49,772 bases of DNA, taken from positions 1 through 49,772 of the forward strand of contig JARGOB010000020.1 of assembly GCA_029212925.1 (NCBI GenBank), in the 5' to 3' direction. The notes beneath the pieces are model-generated. The model ran no database searches, had not been told where the DNA came from, and saw only the letters and a program-made list of their open reading frames with translations. This document shows positions 17,162 to 25,235 of this stretch, piece by piece. Origin of the DNA: Coxiellaceae bacterium (GTDB lineage: Bacteria > Pseudomonadota > Gammaproteobacteria > Coxiellales > Coxiellaceae). A program made the position numbers and the translations under genes. Each line of letters begins with the position of its first letter. Within the stretch, counting starts at the first letter, position 1.

Positions 17162-18796
17162 ATGCTTCAATTGGTATTCAACAGGGGTGTTTTGGTAGTG
17201 CTACTCAGCCTAGCAATATTCACACCAGCTATGGCACAAAAAGTATTTACACTAGCAGCGGGCAGAAGCAGTGTAACGCTTGCCAGTAACACCAGCACCA
17301 ACTTGATTACTACGGTGACTAATACCAGCGGCACAACAATGCCAAATACTTTTTTTAATGCACCGACTGCAACGGGAGTTGATGTGACCACGTCCAGCGT
17401 TACGGGTGGGACATGCGTACAAACACAATCTCTGGCTAACAATGCAAGCTGCACCTTTATCACAAAATTCACTGGCACGGCTGGTAAAACTGGGTCAGGA
17501 AATTTTTTCCCTCGGTTCTGTGGTTATGGCGGTGATCTTTGCTCACAAACAACCTCTCCCATTACTGTAACTGTTTTATCTAGCAACCCAACGGTCACTA
17601 TAACAGGAGCCGTTACTACAGAGCTTGAAGCTCAAACCAGCTTTGAACAATCCAACCCTGTGACTTTTACTTTTACTAATAGTGGTTCATATGCTGCCTC
17701 CCTTGGTTTTGTCACATTGAGCAGCAACTTCAGTGTATCGACAAATACCTGTGGCACATCCAGTGCGAGAGTAAGCTTACAAACGAACTCAACTTGTACG
17801 GTATCCGGTACATTTACCCCTACAGCAACTGGACCACACACGGTGGAGGCCACTTATTCATTTCATGAAGGAACAGATGTTGCACTCAGCACTTCAACGA
17901 CTACTTATGGTGTAATGCATACGCTTATCCCAGTGCCCTCATACACAGGTGTTGTGCAAAATTGTCAAATAAACGCCACCACCGGATTACTCAGCAATTG
18001 CACCTCAACAACTCCGCTTGGTATCACTGAAGATCTTAATGCCATTGTGATGAACCCTGCAGGCACTCTCGCTTATGTTTGTCAGTTATTCGAATTTCCT
18101 CAAAAATGTGATATTGCCTCTGACGGCTCATTAGAAAATTGCAGCACCTTATCAGACGGTTCTGGCGCAACAAATGCTATTTTTAACCAAACGGGGGATA
18201 AGGTATTCTTCACAACTGGTAGCGACGCTGGGCCCATTAATCGATGTGATGTTGCCACCGATGGCAGCGTATCAAATTGTACCAACATCACAACGTCGGG
18301 CATTAGTGATGTTGGCGATTTAGTTTTTAATAGCGCACACACGCAAGCTTATATTGCAAACTACTCTGATAATGAAGTGGCTCACTGCAGTTATAGTGAC
18401 AGCGGAGGTTTTAGCAGTTGCACAACCACATCACTCAGCGGCTCCTACGATATAGGTCAAATTGCGCTTAACCCAGCTGGCACCTGGCTTTATGTCACAC
18501 AGTGGGACGATGACAGTACACCAGTTGCCAAGCCAAAAAAATGCAGTATCAACTCAGATGGCAGCATAGGCACTTGTTCAGATGCTACTGCAAGCAGCGC
18601 CGCAGTCGTCCAATCCGTGTGGGGATTATCAATATATCGAAGCGGTGAGTTTGCCTATCTGGCGCGTGATTATGAAAATGTTTATATACTCATGTGCACC
18701 TTTGGCAGCACTGGTGACTTAACAAACTGTGCCGATGCCGGCGCAAACCCTATCGTTGCTGATGACCTTAGAGGTGCATTTCTCAATATTGTTTAA
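17162..18796 (+). CDS. Secreted beta-propeller protein with DGS-Cys repeats
   Basis: This 544-residue protein starts behind AAGGA with a signal peptide ending PAMAQK (cleavage about residue 25). Residues 30-255 are Thr/Ser-rich Ig-like, with segments such as NPVTFTFTNSGSYAA. From about 260 to the end there are roughly five propeller blades, each with a Cys-containing pattern like C-D-I-A-S-D-G-S-L-x-x-C, and NPAGTLAYV/NPAGTWLYVTQ, characteristic of lactonase-type (YVTN) propellers. Paired cysteines in each blade suggest disulfides in an oxidising compartment. No enzymatic residues can be assigned; a surface or extracellular binding role is plausible. Confidence 0.75.
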   Translation: MLQLVFNRGVLVVLLSLAIFTPAMAQKVFTLAAGRSSVTLASNTSTNLITTVTNTSGTTMPNTFFNAPTATGVDVTTSSVTGGTCVQTQSLANNASCTFITKFTGTAGKTGSGNFFPRFCGYGGDLCSQTTSPITVTVLSSNPTVTITGAVTTELEAQTSFEQSNPVTFTFTNSGSYAASLGFVTLSSNFSVSTNTCGTSSARVSLQTNSTCTVSGTFTPTATGPHTVEATYSFHEGTDVALSTSTTTYGVMHTLIPVPSYTGVVQNCQINATTGLLSNCTSTTPLGITEDLNAIVMNPAGTLAYVCQLFEFPQKCDIASDGSLENCSTLSDGSGATNAIFNQTGDKVFFTTGSDAGPINRCDVATDGSVSNCTNITTSGISDVGDLVFNSAHTQAYIANYSDNEVAHCSYSDSGGFSSCTTTSLSGSYDIGQIALNPAGTWLYVTQWDDDSTPVAKPKKCSINSDGSIGTCSDATASSAAVVQSVWGLSIYRSGEFAYLARDYENVYILMCTFGSTGDLTNCADAGANPIVADDLRGAFLNIV

Positions 18797-18900
18797 ACAA
18801 AAAAAGGGCATGTGATTACTCACATTAATGTTATTTAATATTTTAGCGCAACAATTAAACGAAAAAAGGGATAGTCGCATCATTAATTTTAATTTCAACC

Positions 18901-18929
18901 TTGGCTTTGATTATTACATTGTCTATAGT
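18901..18929 (+). promoter_or_regulatory. Predicted promoter of the PilJ-type sensor gene
   Basis: TTGGCT (18901-18906), 17-base spacer, TATAGT (18924-18929), upstream of the start at 18991. The 194-base gap 18797-18990 holds no other recognisable feature. Confidence 0.45.
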
Positions 18930-18990
18930 AATTAGCTTGTTACCGCACATATGGCCGCAGATAAAACTTACAGGACTATAGGGACATGCA

Positions 18991-19959
18991 ATGAATTTAA
19001 GTATAAAAAAGAAATACACGTTATGGTATGTGGCTGCTTTAACTTTGATTGCTGTCGTCTCGCTGCTATCTCATCTTCTTTTGAATATGACACTAGCAAG
19101 AGAACAAGGCTTTGCGCAATACATTAACATCAGCGGCCGACAACGCATGTTTTCTCAGCGTATCGTCAGCCTTGCTCAGCAGTATCAATCGGGTGACCAA
19201 ACAGCAAAAAATAAAATTCTTCAAGCCCTTCAGTCATTCAAACAAACGCAAACTACACTGGTACAATTTGTTCACCAACAAAACAGTGACTCTGCACCTA
19301 TGCGCGCACTGCGCGAATTGTACTCAGACAGCAATGACTCACTGCAGCATGATGCCAATCTTTTCACCATAAACGTAAGCAACCTACTCAGCCACAATAC
19401 AGACAGCCCTGAATACCGACAAACCTTAAGCCAACTTATTATTGTTGCAAACACCCCCCTACTTAACAAACTAGATTTATCAGTCAAATATCTTCAAAAA
19501 GAGAGTGAGAGACGGCTAACATTTTCTATTGAAGCGCAATGGTGGCTATTGGGCATTATTATTTTAATATTAATTCTTGAAGCGGTATTTGTATTTAACC
19601 GTATGCTCAAACAATTATTATTACTTATCACGAAAAACGAACATTACTATGATAGTGAAATAAGCAATTTATCGAGAATAAAAACGCTCACTGAAGAAAA
19701 AGCTTCAATCACTGAAAAATTTGAACAAGCGACAAAACAACAAGCCCAAAAAACAGAATCGAACGATAAATCAGCCGCAGATATAGCGAATGAATTTAAT
19801 AATTTACTCGCAGACATTCAAGCAAGTGGAAAGCTACTGTCTAAAGACTTGCAAAATCAACCGCAACAATTAAAAAACATTCAAAACATCATGAGCACAA
19901 CACAAACAGCCTCTCAACTGACACAACAGTTACTCAACATTACGCGCAAAAAGAAATGA
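18991..19959 (+). CDS. PilJ-type membrane sensor with degenerate HisKA-like C-terminus
   Basis: This 322-residue protein has a first membrane helix (about residues 10-32) and a periplasmic PilJ/NarX-like helical domain including YINISGRQRMFSQRI (residues 44-58). A second membrane helix (184-203) and a cytoplasmic coiled-coil tail follow. The tail ends with DIANEFNNLLADIQASGKLL...TASQLTQQLLNITRKKK, which looks like a histidine kinase dimerisation domain (usual AHDFNNLL...LTRQLLxFSRK), but the phosphoacceptor His is Asn267 and there is no ATPase domain. The frame stops where the HisKA helix pair would end. It may be a dominant partner of another kinase or a decayed kinase. Confidence 0.7.
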   Translation: MNLSIKKKYTLWYVAALTLIAVVSLLSHLLLNMTLAREQGFAQYINISGRQRMFSQRIVSLAQQYQSGDQTAKNKILQALQSFKQTQTTLVQFVHQQNSDSAPMRALRELYSDSNDSLQHDANLFTINVSNLLSHNTDSPEYRQTLSQLIIVANTPLLNKLDLSVKYLQKESERRLTFSIEAQWWLLGIIILILILEAVFVFNRMLKQLLLLITKNEHYYDSEISNLSRIKTLTEEKASITEKFEQATKQQAQKTESNDKSAADIANEFNNLLADIQASGKLLSKDLQNQPQQLKNIQNIMSTTQTASQLTQQLLNITRKKK

Positions 19960-20091
19960 CCGATATTTATTGACCACCTGCCATGCTACTGAAAAGCTCA
20001 GCTGCATAGAAAAGCTCAATGATGAGAATAGGTTGGTCAAAAATAACTGTTAAATGGAGGGAGTTTATATTTAATAAATGACCGATATTTA
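19954..20091 (+). repeat. 16-bp direct repeats spanning the sensor stop codon
   Basis: AAATGACCGATATTTA occurs at 19954-19969, including the TGA stop of the sensor gene, and again at 20076-20091. The 106 bases between carry no gene. Duplication, deletion or mobile-element excision could explain it. Confidence 0.7.
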
Positions 20092-20105
20092 ACAGTTATT
20101 TTTGA
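20037..20105. repeat. 19-bp perfect inverted repeat, possible structured RNA or mini-element
   Basis: TCAAAAATAACTGTTAAAT (20037-20055) and its exact reverse complement (20087-20105) enclose 31 bases. It lies in the 480-base gap 19960-20439, which otherwise has no gene that I can support. Confidence 0.7.
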
Positions 20106-20144
20106 TCAAGATATTCCATCAGTGGGCTTTTCTTTAAGGAAAAT

Positions 20145-20189
20145 GTTAGAGCTGGGCTAAGGTTCGCATTCCATAATCTCAGCTCTAAC
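20145..20189. repeat. 10-bp inverted repeat hairpin
   Basis: GTTAGAGCTG (20145-20154) pairs exactly with CAGCTCTAAC (20180-20189) around a 25-base loop. It follows the 19-bp inverted repeat at 20037 by 40 bases; together they might be one structured non-coding unit. Confidence 0.5.
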
Positions 20190-20300
20190 GGGGTGAGCAA
20201 TGTAATCAATCTATCTGGGAAGTTTCTTTTGTGGGAGTAAGAGAGACATAATGTCCTTCCCAAACAAACACATTAATTACAAGATCAATCTTATTCACTG

Positions 20301-20333
20301 AACCTTAAGGAAACCTTAAGAAAACCTGAAGGT
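20301..20333. promoter_or_regulatory. PmrA-box-like triple 11-bp repeat
   Basis: CTTAAG (20304-20309), CTTAAG (20315-20320) and CTGAAG (20326-20331) are separated by exactly five bases each, giving an 11-bp period. PmrA/BasR response regulators bind CTTAA-N5-CTTAA type sites. A TATAAA lies 28 bases downstream at 20359-20364 on the plus strand, but no plus-strand gene follows before the convergent mnmE. Confidence 0.5.
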
Positions 20334-20439
20334 CCGACAGTGAAACTCGAAATACGCCTATAAATTAGGCAATTACACCATCATTATAAACGAAGCGTAC
20401 GTTTTGTGGTTTTCTTGCGCTTGAAAATGAAATTGATTA

Positions 20440-21840
20440 TTACTTTCCTATACAAAAACTCGAAAAAATTTCGCCCAATAAATCATCCGAGCTAAACTCA
20501 CCGGTGATTTCTGACAATGCCTGCTGCGCTTGCTTTAGTTCTTCTGCTAATAGTTCAGCAGCTTGCTGCTGTTGATAATGATTAATTCCAGCAGTAATTG
20601 CACTTGTGGCGCGTTGCAGTGCATCGACGTGGCGACGCCTAGCGGTAAAGTTACCTTCACCTTGATGCTGATAACCTGCGAAGGCTTTAATAGCTGCTTT
20701 TAACTGCTCTAACCCTATACCCGATGTCACGGAAATAGCGACACCTTTATGTTCATGCGCTAGCCATTCTGCTGGTTGTTCATCGGTTTTATCAATTTTA
20801 TTTTTTACTAACAATATTGGTACATCCATCGATTCGAATGGTTTTAAATCTTGCAGTAACTGATCCGGCTGCTGCTGTAATTGTTGGGCATCTAACATAA
20901 ACAACACCAAGTCCGCTTTTTCCATTTGTTGCCATGCGCGCTTAATACCTTCTTGCTCGATCACATCATCGCTATCACGCAAACCAGCGGTATCAATGAT
21001 ATGCAACGGCATACCGTCAATATGAATTTTTTCGCGTAATATATCGCGCGTGGTACCAGCCTGTTCAGTCACAATCGCGGTATCTTCACCACTTAAGTAA
21101 TTTAATAAACTCGACTTACCAGCATTCGGCCGGCCTGCTATCACCACCGTGATGCCTTCACGCAATAAGGCGCCTTGTTGAGCGGATTGTAATAATTGAT
21201 TAATGCGAGCAACGATGGCTTCACAATCCGCAATCACTGTCGATTCTGCAACAAAATCAATGTCCTCATCCGGAAAATCAATCGCTGCCTCTACTTGCAT
21301 ACGGCAATGAATGAGTTGCTGTAACACCTTTGAAACTGCTTGTGAAAACTCGCCCTGCAGTGATCGCATAGCCCCATGCGCCGCTTGGCGTGACGTGGCA
21401 CTGATCAGATCAGCAATCGCTTCTGCTTGGGTTAAATCGATTTTATTATTGAGAAAAGCAACCTTAGAAAATTCACCTGGCTCCGCTAAACGCGCACCGA
21501 AATGCAGTGCCGTCGCCAACAACTCATCCAGCACGACTGGGCCACCATGCGCTTGCAGTTCCAACACATCGTCACCAGTAAAAGAATGCGGCGCTTTAAA
21601 GTATATCGCGATACCGGTATCGATCACGTCACCTTGTTCATTAGCGAAAGGATGCAAGCCAGCATAACGTGGCTTCGGGCATTCACCCAACATATGCTTA
21701 GCTATGGTTGATGCAAGCGATCCTGATAACCGCAAAATACCAACGCCACCATAGCCCGGTGGCGTTGCAATCGCGACAATAGTCTCGTTACTTTGATTTA
21801 GCTTTTTTGTTGCTAAGTTTTTTTGGCTTATTTTTGGCAT
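20440..21840 (-). CDS. mnmE: tRNA uridine-5-carboxymethylaminomethyl modification GTPase MnmE (TrmE)
   Basis: This 466-residue protein begins with the formyl-THF-binding domain (ETIVAIATPPGYGGVGILRLSG). It contains the G domain with GRPNAGKSSLLN, DTAGLRD and NKID motifs, and ends with the catalytic FCIGK. It partners MnmG in modifying wobble U34. The start ATG is 53 bases inside the yidC 3' end, and the protein has about 18 extra N-terminal residues compared with E. coli. No alternative ATG, GTG or TTG lies between the start and the conserved domain, so translation seems coupled to yidC. Confidence 0.97.
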   Translation of the reverse strand: MPKISQKNLATKKLNQSNETIVAIATPPGYGGVGILRLSGSLASTIAKHMLGECPKPRYAGLHPFANEQGDVIDTGIAIYFKAPHSFTGDDVLELQAHGGPVVLDELLATALHFGARLAEPGEFSKVAFLNNKIDLTQAEAIADLISATSRQAAHGAMRSLQGEFSQAVSKVLQQLIHCRMQVEAAIDFPDEDIDFVAESTVIADCEAIVARINQLLQSAQQGALLREGITVVIAGRPNAGKSSLLNYLSGEDTAIVTEQAGTTRDILREKIHIDGMPLHIIDTAGLRDSDDVIEQEGIKRAWQQMEKADLVLFMLDAQQLQQQPDQLLQDLKPFESMDVPILLVKNKIDKTDEQPAEWLAHEHKGVAISVTSGIGLEQLKAAIKAFAGYQHQGEGNFTARRRHVDALQRATSAITAGINHYQQQQAAELLAEELKQAQQALSEITGEFSSDDLLGEIFSSFCIGK

Positions 21841-23542
21841 TCTCTGTCCGGTGCATCACTAGCCACTGTTGCGCTATCGTTAATACATTATTCGTCAACC
21901 AGTACAGTGTTAAACCCGCTGGGAAATTCAAAAACATCGCGGTAAATACTACCGGCAGAATCATCATTGCCTTCGCTTGTGCAGAGTCCATCGGCGTCGG
22001 TGTCATCTTTTGCTGAATAAACATCGAAATACCCATTAAAATCGGCAATACATAGTAAGGATCTTTTACTGACAAATCGACAATCCAAAAGATAAACGGC
22101 GCTTGACGCAACTGCACACTTTCGATTAACACATAATACAAAGCAATAAAGAATGGAATTTGAATCAGCATTGGCAAGCAACCACCGGCCGGGTTCACTT
22201 TCTCTTTCTTATAAAGCTCCATCGTGGCTTGACTAAGTTTTTGCTTATCATCTTTATAACGCTCTTTTAATGCCGTCATCTTCGGCGCTAAATCTCGCAT
22301 TTTGCCCATTGATTTGTAGCTGGACTCTGAGAATTTATAAAAAATTAATTTAATCAGTAAAGTCGTCAATACAATTGACCAACCCCAGTTACCAATCCAA
22401 CTGTGAATCCATCCCATCACCCAGAAGATGGCTTTAGATAATGGCCACAACCAACCGTAGTCAATGGTGAGATCCAAACCTGGCGCAATAGTTTTTAACA
22501 CCTTGGCAATTTCAGGACCGGCATAAAATTCGGCGCCCACTGTTGTGCTTTTACCTGGCGCTACAGTAGTTTCAGGCGTAATCATGCCAAGCGTATAGGT
22601 ATTCGCTTCTTTGCCTTCCGCATTGGTATCAAATGCAGTATGACTGTAGTAGTGATTCATTTGGTTTTTATTCGGTACCCAAGCCGTTAAAAAATACTGC
22701 TGTTGGATAGCTAACCAACCGCCTTGAATATTTCGACTAATCATATTGGTGTTTAACCAATCGTACTTAACTTTATCATAAGGCTTTGCCTTTGAAGAAA
22801 TCGATACACCATTATAAGCCCGAGAGGTCATCGAGAAACCATGCTTACCGGCAGGGCGACGCGTTGACTGACCGTAGAAACTACCGCTCCATGGTTGCGT
22901 GCCACCGTTAGTCAGCTGGTAACCAACGTGTATTAAATAGTTATCGCGTACGAAGGTATAAATCTTTTTCACTTGCAAACCACTGGCCGTCGTCGCATTC
23001 AACGTGACCACTAACTGCTTTTCACCCGGCGCCATGCTATAGCTGGATTGACTGCTGTTGTACTTCAACTTAACCGGCTTACCGTTCGCACCAATCAAAC
23101 CGCTTTGTGCTACATACAAAGTTTGCTTATTAGAATTAAGCATCACAAACGGTTTATCTTTTTGTTTTACCGACACCGGATATTTTGGCAGAGCCAAGTC
23201 CACTAAGTTACCGCTATTCATGTCGATGGCAATATCAAACACATCAGTTTTTACTTTCACCAACTCACCCGTTACAGCGGCTGTTTTAGTTAGGGATTTA
23301 GCCGCTGTGGCTAATGTCTGACTTTGAGTAGCGTCTTTGGCCTGGTATGCCTGCGGCGTGTAATCCGATGAACTAGGCTTTGCGTTAGCTTGATCTGATG
23401 TCGCAGACTGCACTTGTGCAGCTGGTTGGCTGTGCGGTAATTCGCTGGTCGCTTTTTGCTGCTTATCCCAAGCATTCCAAATAAAAACAGCCAAAACAGC
23501 CAAAATGGCATAAAGTACGTACTTTTTAATTTCTGCAGTCAT
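21788..23542 (-). CDS. yidC: Membrane protein insertase YidC
   Basis: This 584-residue protein has an N-terminal membrane anchor (YVLYAILAVLAVFIWNAWD) and a Gln/Ser-rich linker. A large periplasmic beta domain follows, then the conserved C-terminal five-helix insertase core, including WGWSIVLTTLLIKLIFYKFSESSYKSMGKM and PAGGCLPMLIQIPFFIALYYVL. The length is near that of other gammaproteobacterial YidC proteins. It inserts membrane proteins with or without SecYEG. It sits in the conserved rpmH-rnpA-yidD-yidC-mnmE order. Confidence 0.98.
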   Translation of the reverse strand: MTAEIKKYVLYAILAVLAVFIWNAWDKQQKATSELPHSQPAAQVQSATSDQANAKPSSSDYTPQAYQAKDATQSQTLATAAKSLTKTAAVTGELVKVKTDVFDIAIDMNSGNLVDLALPKYPVSVKQKDKPFVMLNSNKQTLYVAQSGLIGANGKPVKLKYNSSQSSYSMAPGEKQLVVTLNATTASGLQVKKIYTFVRDNYLIHVGYQLTNGGTQPWSGSFYGQSTRRPAGKHGFSMTSRAYNGVSISSKAKPYDKVKYDWLNTNMISRNIQGGWLAIQQQYFLTAWVPNKNQMNHYYSHTAFDTNAEGKEANTYTLGMITPETTVAPGKSTTVGAEFYAGPEIAKVLKTIAPGLDLTIDYGWLWPLSKAIFWVMGWIHSWIGNWGWSIVLTTLLIKLIFYKFSESSYKSMGKMRDLAPKMTALKERYKDDKQKLSQATMELYKKEKVNPAGGCLPMLIQIPFFIALYYVLIESVQLRQAPFIFWIVDLSVKDPYYVLPILMGISMFIQQKMTPTPMDSAQAKAMMILPVVFTAMFLNFPAGLTLYWLTNNVLTIAQQWLVMHRTENAKNKPKKLSNKKAKSK

Positions 23543-23548
23543 TGAGTT

Positions 23549-23809
23549 TCACTTCTTTTGTTTTTTAGGCACGGGATCAAACCCGCCTGCGTGTAAAGGG
23601 TGGCATTTTAGCAAACGTTTCACTGTATAAGCCAGCCCAAATAGTGCCCCATGCTGAATAACAGCCTGCTTGGCATACTCCGAGCAGCTGGGATGAAAAC
23701 GGCAATGATTGCGGCTAAAGCGACTAAAGCCCCGCTGATAGACCCAGACTAAACCGATTAAGGTTTGGCGAGGTGCGCTCTGGCACGCTGTAACAATCGC
23801 TCTGAACAT
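23549..23809 (-). CDS. yidD: Membrane protein insertion efficiency factor YidD
   Basis: This 86-residue protein has the YidD signature YQRGFSRFSRNHCRFHPSCSEYAKQAV with conserved cysteines, then GLAYTVKRLLKCHPLHAGGFDPVP. It begins 52 bases inside rnpA and ends six bases before yidC. It is a small membrane-associated helper of YidC. Confidence 0.95.
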   Translation of the reverse strand: MFRAIVTACQSAPRQTLIGLVWVYQRGFSRFSRNHCRFHPSCSEYAKQAVIQHGALFGLAYTVKRLLKCHPLHAGGFDPVPKKQKK

Positions 23810-24126
23810 TGACGAATTTCTTTATTAGTTAAGGAGTTAGAAGCCCTGTTGGCAATAAACACCATCTCAAGGTCTTCGATGGGGTTTAACCGAAACCAAT
23901 CACGCAATACACGCTTTATGCGGTTACGATCTACTGCATGCTTGATGTTTTTTTTGCTGATAACGATGCCGATCTTGGCATGAGATGCCAGGCGATAGTA
24001 GAGCACAAATTGTCTACTACCTACCCTATCCCCCTGAAAAACCTGCTGAAAATCCTGCTTGGAGCGCAGCCGATCTTGCGGGGTGAAACGCTTATTAAGC
24101 GGAGAGACGTTTTCTGCCTTTAGCAC
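23758..24126 (-). CDS. rnpA: Ribonuclease P protein component RnpA
   Basis: This 122-residue protein has [19 protein letters not shown] and the RNR motif [21 protein letters not shown], defining the protein subunit of RNase P that matures tRNA 5' ends. The only start that keeps the full domain is GTG at 24126, inside rpmH by 32 bases in another frame. The 3' end overlaps yidD by 52 bases, so both ends are nested in neighbouring genes. Confidence 0.95.
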   Translation of the reverse strand: MLKAENVSPLNKRFTPQDRLRSKQDFQQVFQGDRVGSRQFVLYYRLASHAKIGIVISKKNIKHAVDRNRIKRVLRDWFRLNPIEDLEMVFIANRASNSLTNKEIRQCSERLLQRARAHLAKP

Positions 24127-24229
24127 GACGTCTTCTCAATACCGCACGACCACCAACAGTTGCCTTTCTGGCACGAAAGCCGTGTGTGCGTTTCTTTTTC
24201 AGATTACTTGGCTGAAATGTTCTTTTCAT
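24095..24229 (-). CDS. rpmH: 50S ribosomal protein L34
   Basis: This gene encodes 44 residues starting [18 protein letters not shown] and ending GRKRLSA, the invariant L34 pattern. Its 3' end overlaps rnpA in another frame. It is preceded by a consensus promoter at 24265-24293. Confidence 0.97.
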   Translation of the reverse strand: MKRTFQPSNLKKKRTHGFRARKATVGGRAVLRRRRAKGRKRLSA

Positions 24230-24264
24230 ACTCTTTGGTCCGTTCTTGATCCATTGAATTGGCA

Positions 24265-24293
24265 ATACTAATCGATTAGCTGTGACGGGTCAA
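24265..24293 (-). promoter_or_regulatory. Predicted rpmH-operon promoter
   Basis: On the minus strand TTGACC (24293-24288), a 17-base spacer, then TAGTAT (24270-24265). The expected start near 24257 leaves a leader of about 30 bases before rpmH. It is divergent from the GT2 promoter at 24321. Confidence 0.7.
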
Positions 24294-24320
24294 ACACTTT
24301 TCAGTGATTACTCCGCTGAA

Positions 24321-24348
24321 TTGACATCGCCCTACGTACGGTTACAAT
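24321..24348 (+). promoter_or_regulatory. Consensus promoter of the rhamnan export operon
   Basis: TTGACA (24321-24326), 16-base spacer, TACAAT (24343-24348). Transcription would start near 24355, inside a palindrome, with a leader of only about 20 bases before the GT2 start. Confidence 0.7.
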
Positions 24349-24350
24349 TA

Positions 24351-24366
24351 CCTCTTTTAAAAGAGG
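24351..24366. promoter_or_regulatory. Perfect 16-bp palindrome at the GT2 transcription start
   Basis: CCTCTTTTAAAAGAGG reads the same on both strands. It covers the predicted transcription start and includes the AAAAGAGG ribosome binding site of the TTG-started GT2 gene, so it could be an operator or could hide the site in a hairpin. Confidence 0.55.
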
Positions 24367-24373
24367 CCGTCCA

Positions 24374-25195
24374 TTGCAAGCAGAACAACCACTACTCAGC
24401 GTTTCGATTGTTATCTATCACCCTGACATAGACATGTTGTACAAAACCACCAGTCACCTCGATGCAGCAGTGGCAGCTATAAGCCTAAACGCCCCCGTCG
24501 CGTTAACCATTATTGATAATGGTCATACAGCAAGCTGGCAACAGCAAGTTGAACAGCGCATCATTGCACAAGCCCACCCTCACCTAGCGATTAGCTATCT
24601 CGCACTACCGGAAAACCCTGGCTACGGTGCTGGCAATAATAAAGCCATAATGGCATCGAAGGCACAATATCATTTAGTGCTAAACCCCGATGCCTTTGTA
24701 GCTGAAGACTGCTTACAGCAAGCGTTTACTTATTTGCAGCAGCATCCTAAGTGCCTGTTACTCGCTCCATCGGTGACCTATGAAAATGGTGATAGGCAGT
24801 ATTTATGTCGCAAAAACCTAAGTCCACTCACTCAATTCTTGCGATCATTCGCACCTGGTCCGCTAAAAAAATGTTTCCAGCAGCGATTGCATAACGATGA
24901 GTACCGCGACCATGACTATGAGCAACCCATGCACAATGTCGAGTTTATGACCGGCTGCTTTATGCTACTGCAAACCCAAGCCGTGAAAGATATCGGTGGC
25001 TTTGATGATCGCTACTTTATGTATGTTGAAGACGCAGATCTCACACGCCGGTTACTTGAGCTCGGCGATAATATTTACCTACCAACCGCACAAATTGTAC
25101 ATGCATGGGCCAAGCTGTCTGGCAGTAAACTGAAATACCGCTGGATACACAGCATGTCATGCTTACGCTACTGGTGGAAATTCCGTAGCGATTAA
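24374..25195 (+). CDS. GT2 family glycosyltransferase (WbbL-like rhamnosyltransferase)
   Basis: This 273-residue GT-A fold protein has SVSIVIYHPD at the start, ENPGYGAGNNKAI, LNPDAFV (DxD-like) and the C-terminal DDRYFMYVEDADLTRRL. These are typical of rhamnosyl- or galactofuranosyl-transferases that extend lipid-linked O-polysaccharide primers. The start is TTG at 24374, seven bases after AGAGG; no ATG lies near. It is the first gene of an operon with the Wzm/Wzt exporter and an RgpF-like transferase, so it probably adds a rhamnose in the cytoplasm (substrate inferred from neighbouring rml genes). Confidence 0.85.
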   Translation: MQAEQPLLSVSIVIYHPDIDMLYKTTSHLDAAVAAISLNAPVALTIIDNGHTASWQQQVEQRIIAQAHPHLAISYLALPENPGYGAGNNKAIMASKAQYHLVLNPDAFVAEDCLQQAFTYLQQHPKCLLLAPSVTYENGDRQYLCRKNLSPLTQFLRSFAPGPLKKCFQQRLHNDEYRDHDYEQPMHNVEFMTGCFMLLQTQAVKDIGGFDDRYFMYVEDADLTRRLLELGDNIYLPTAQIVHAWAKLSGSKLKYRWIHSMSCLRYWWKFRSD

Positions 25196-25235
25196 GGTAT
25201 CTTTGCAGCTGCTTTTTAGTTGAGTTATATAAAGT

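Noticed and set aside
21807..23321. Plus-strand frames opposite yidC and similar antisense frames elsewhere
   Set aside because: They are shadows of well-supported genes with no ribosome binding sites or recognisable domains.
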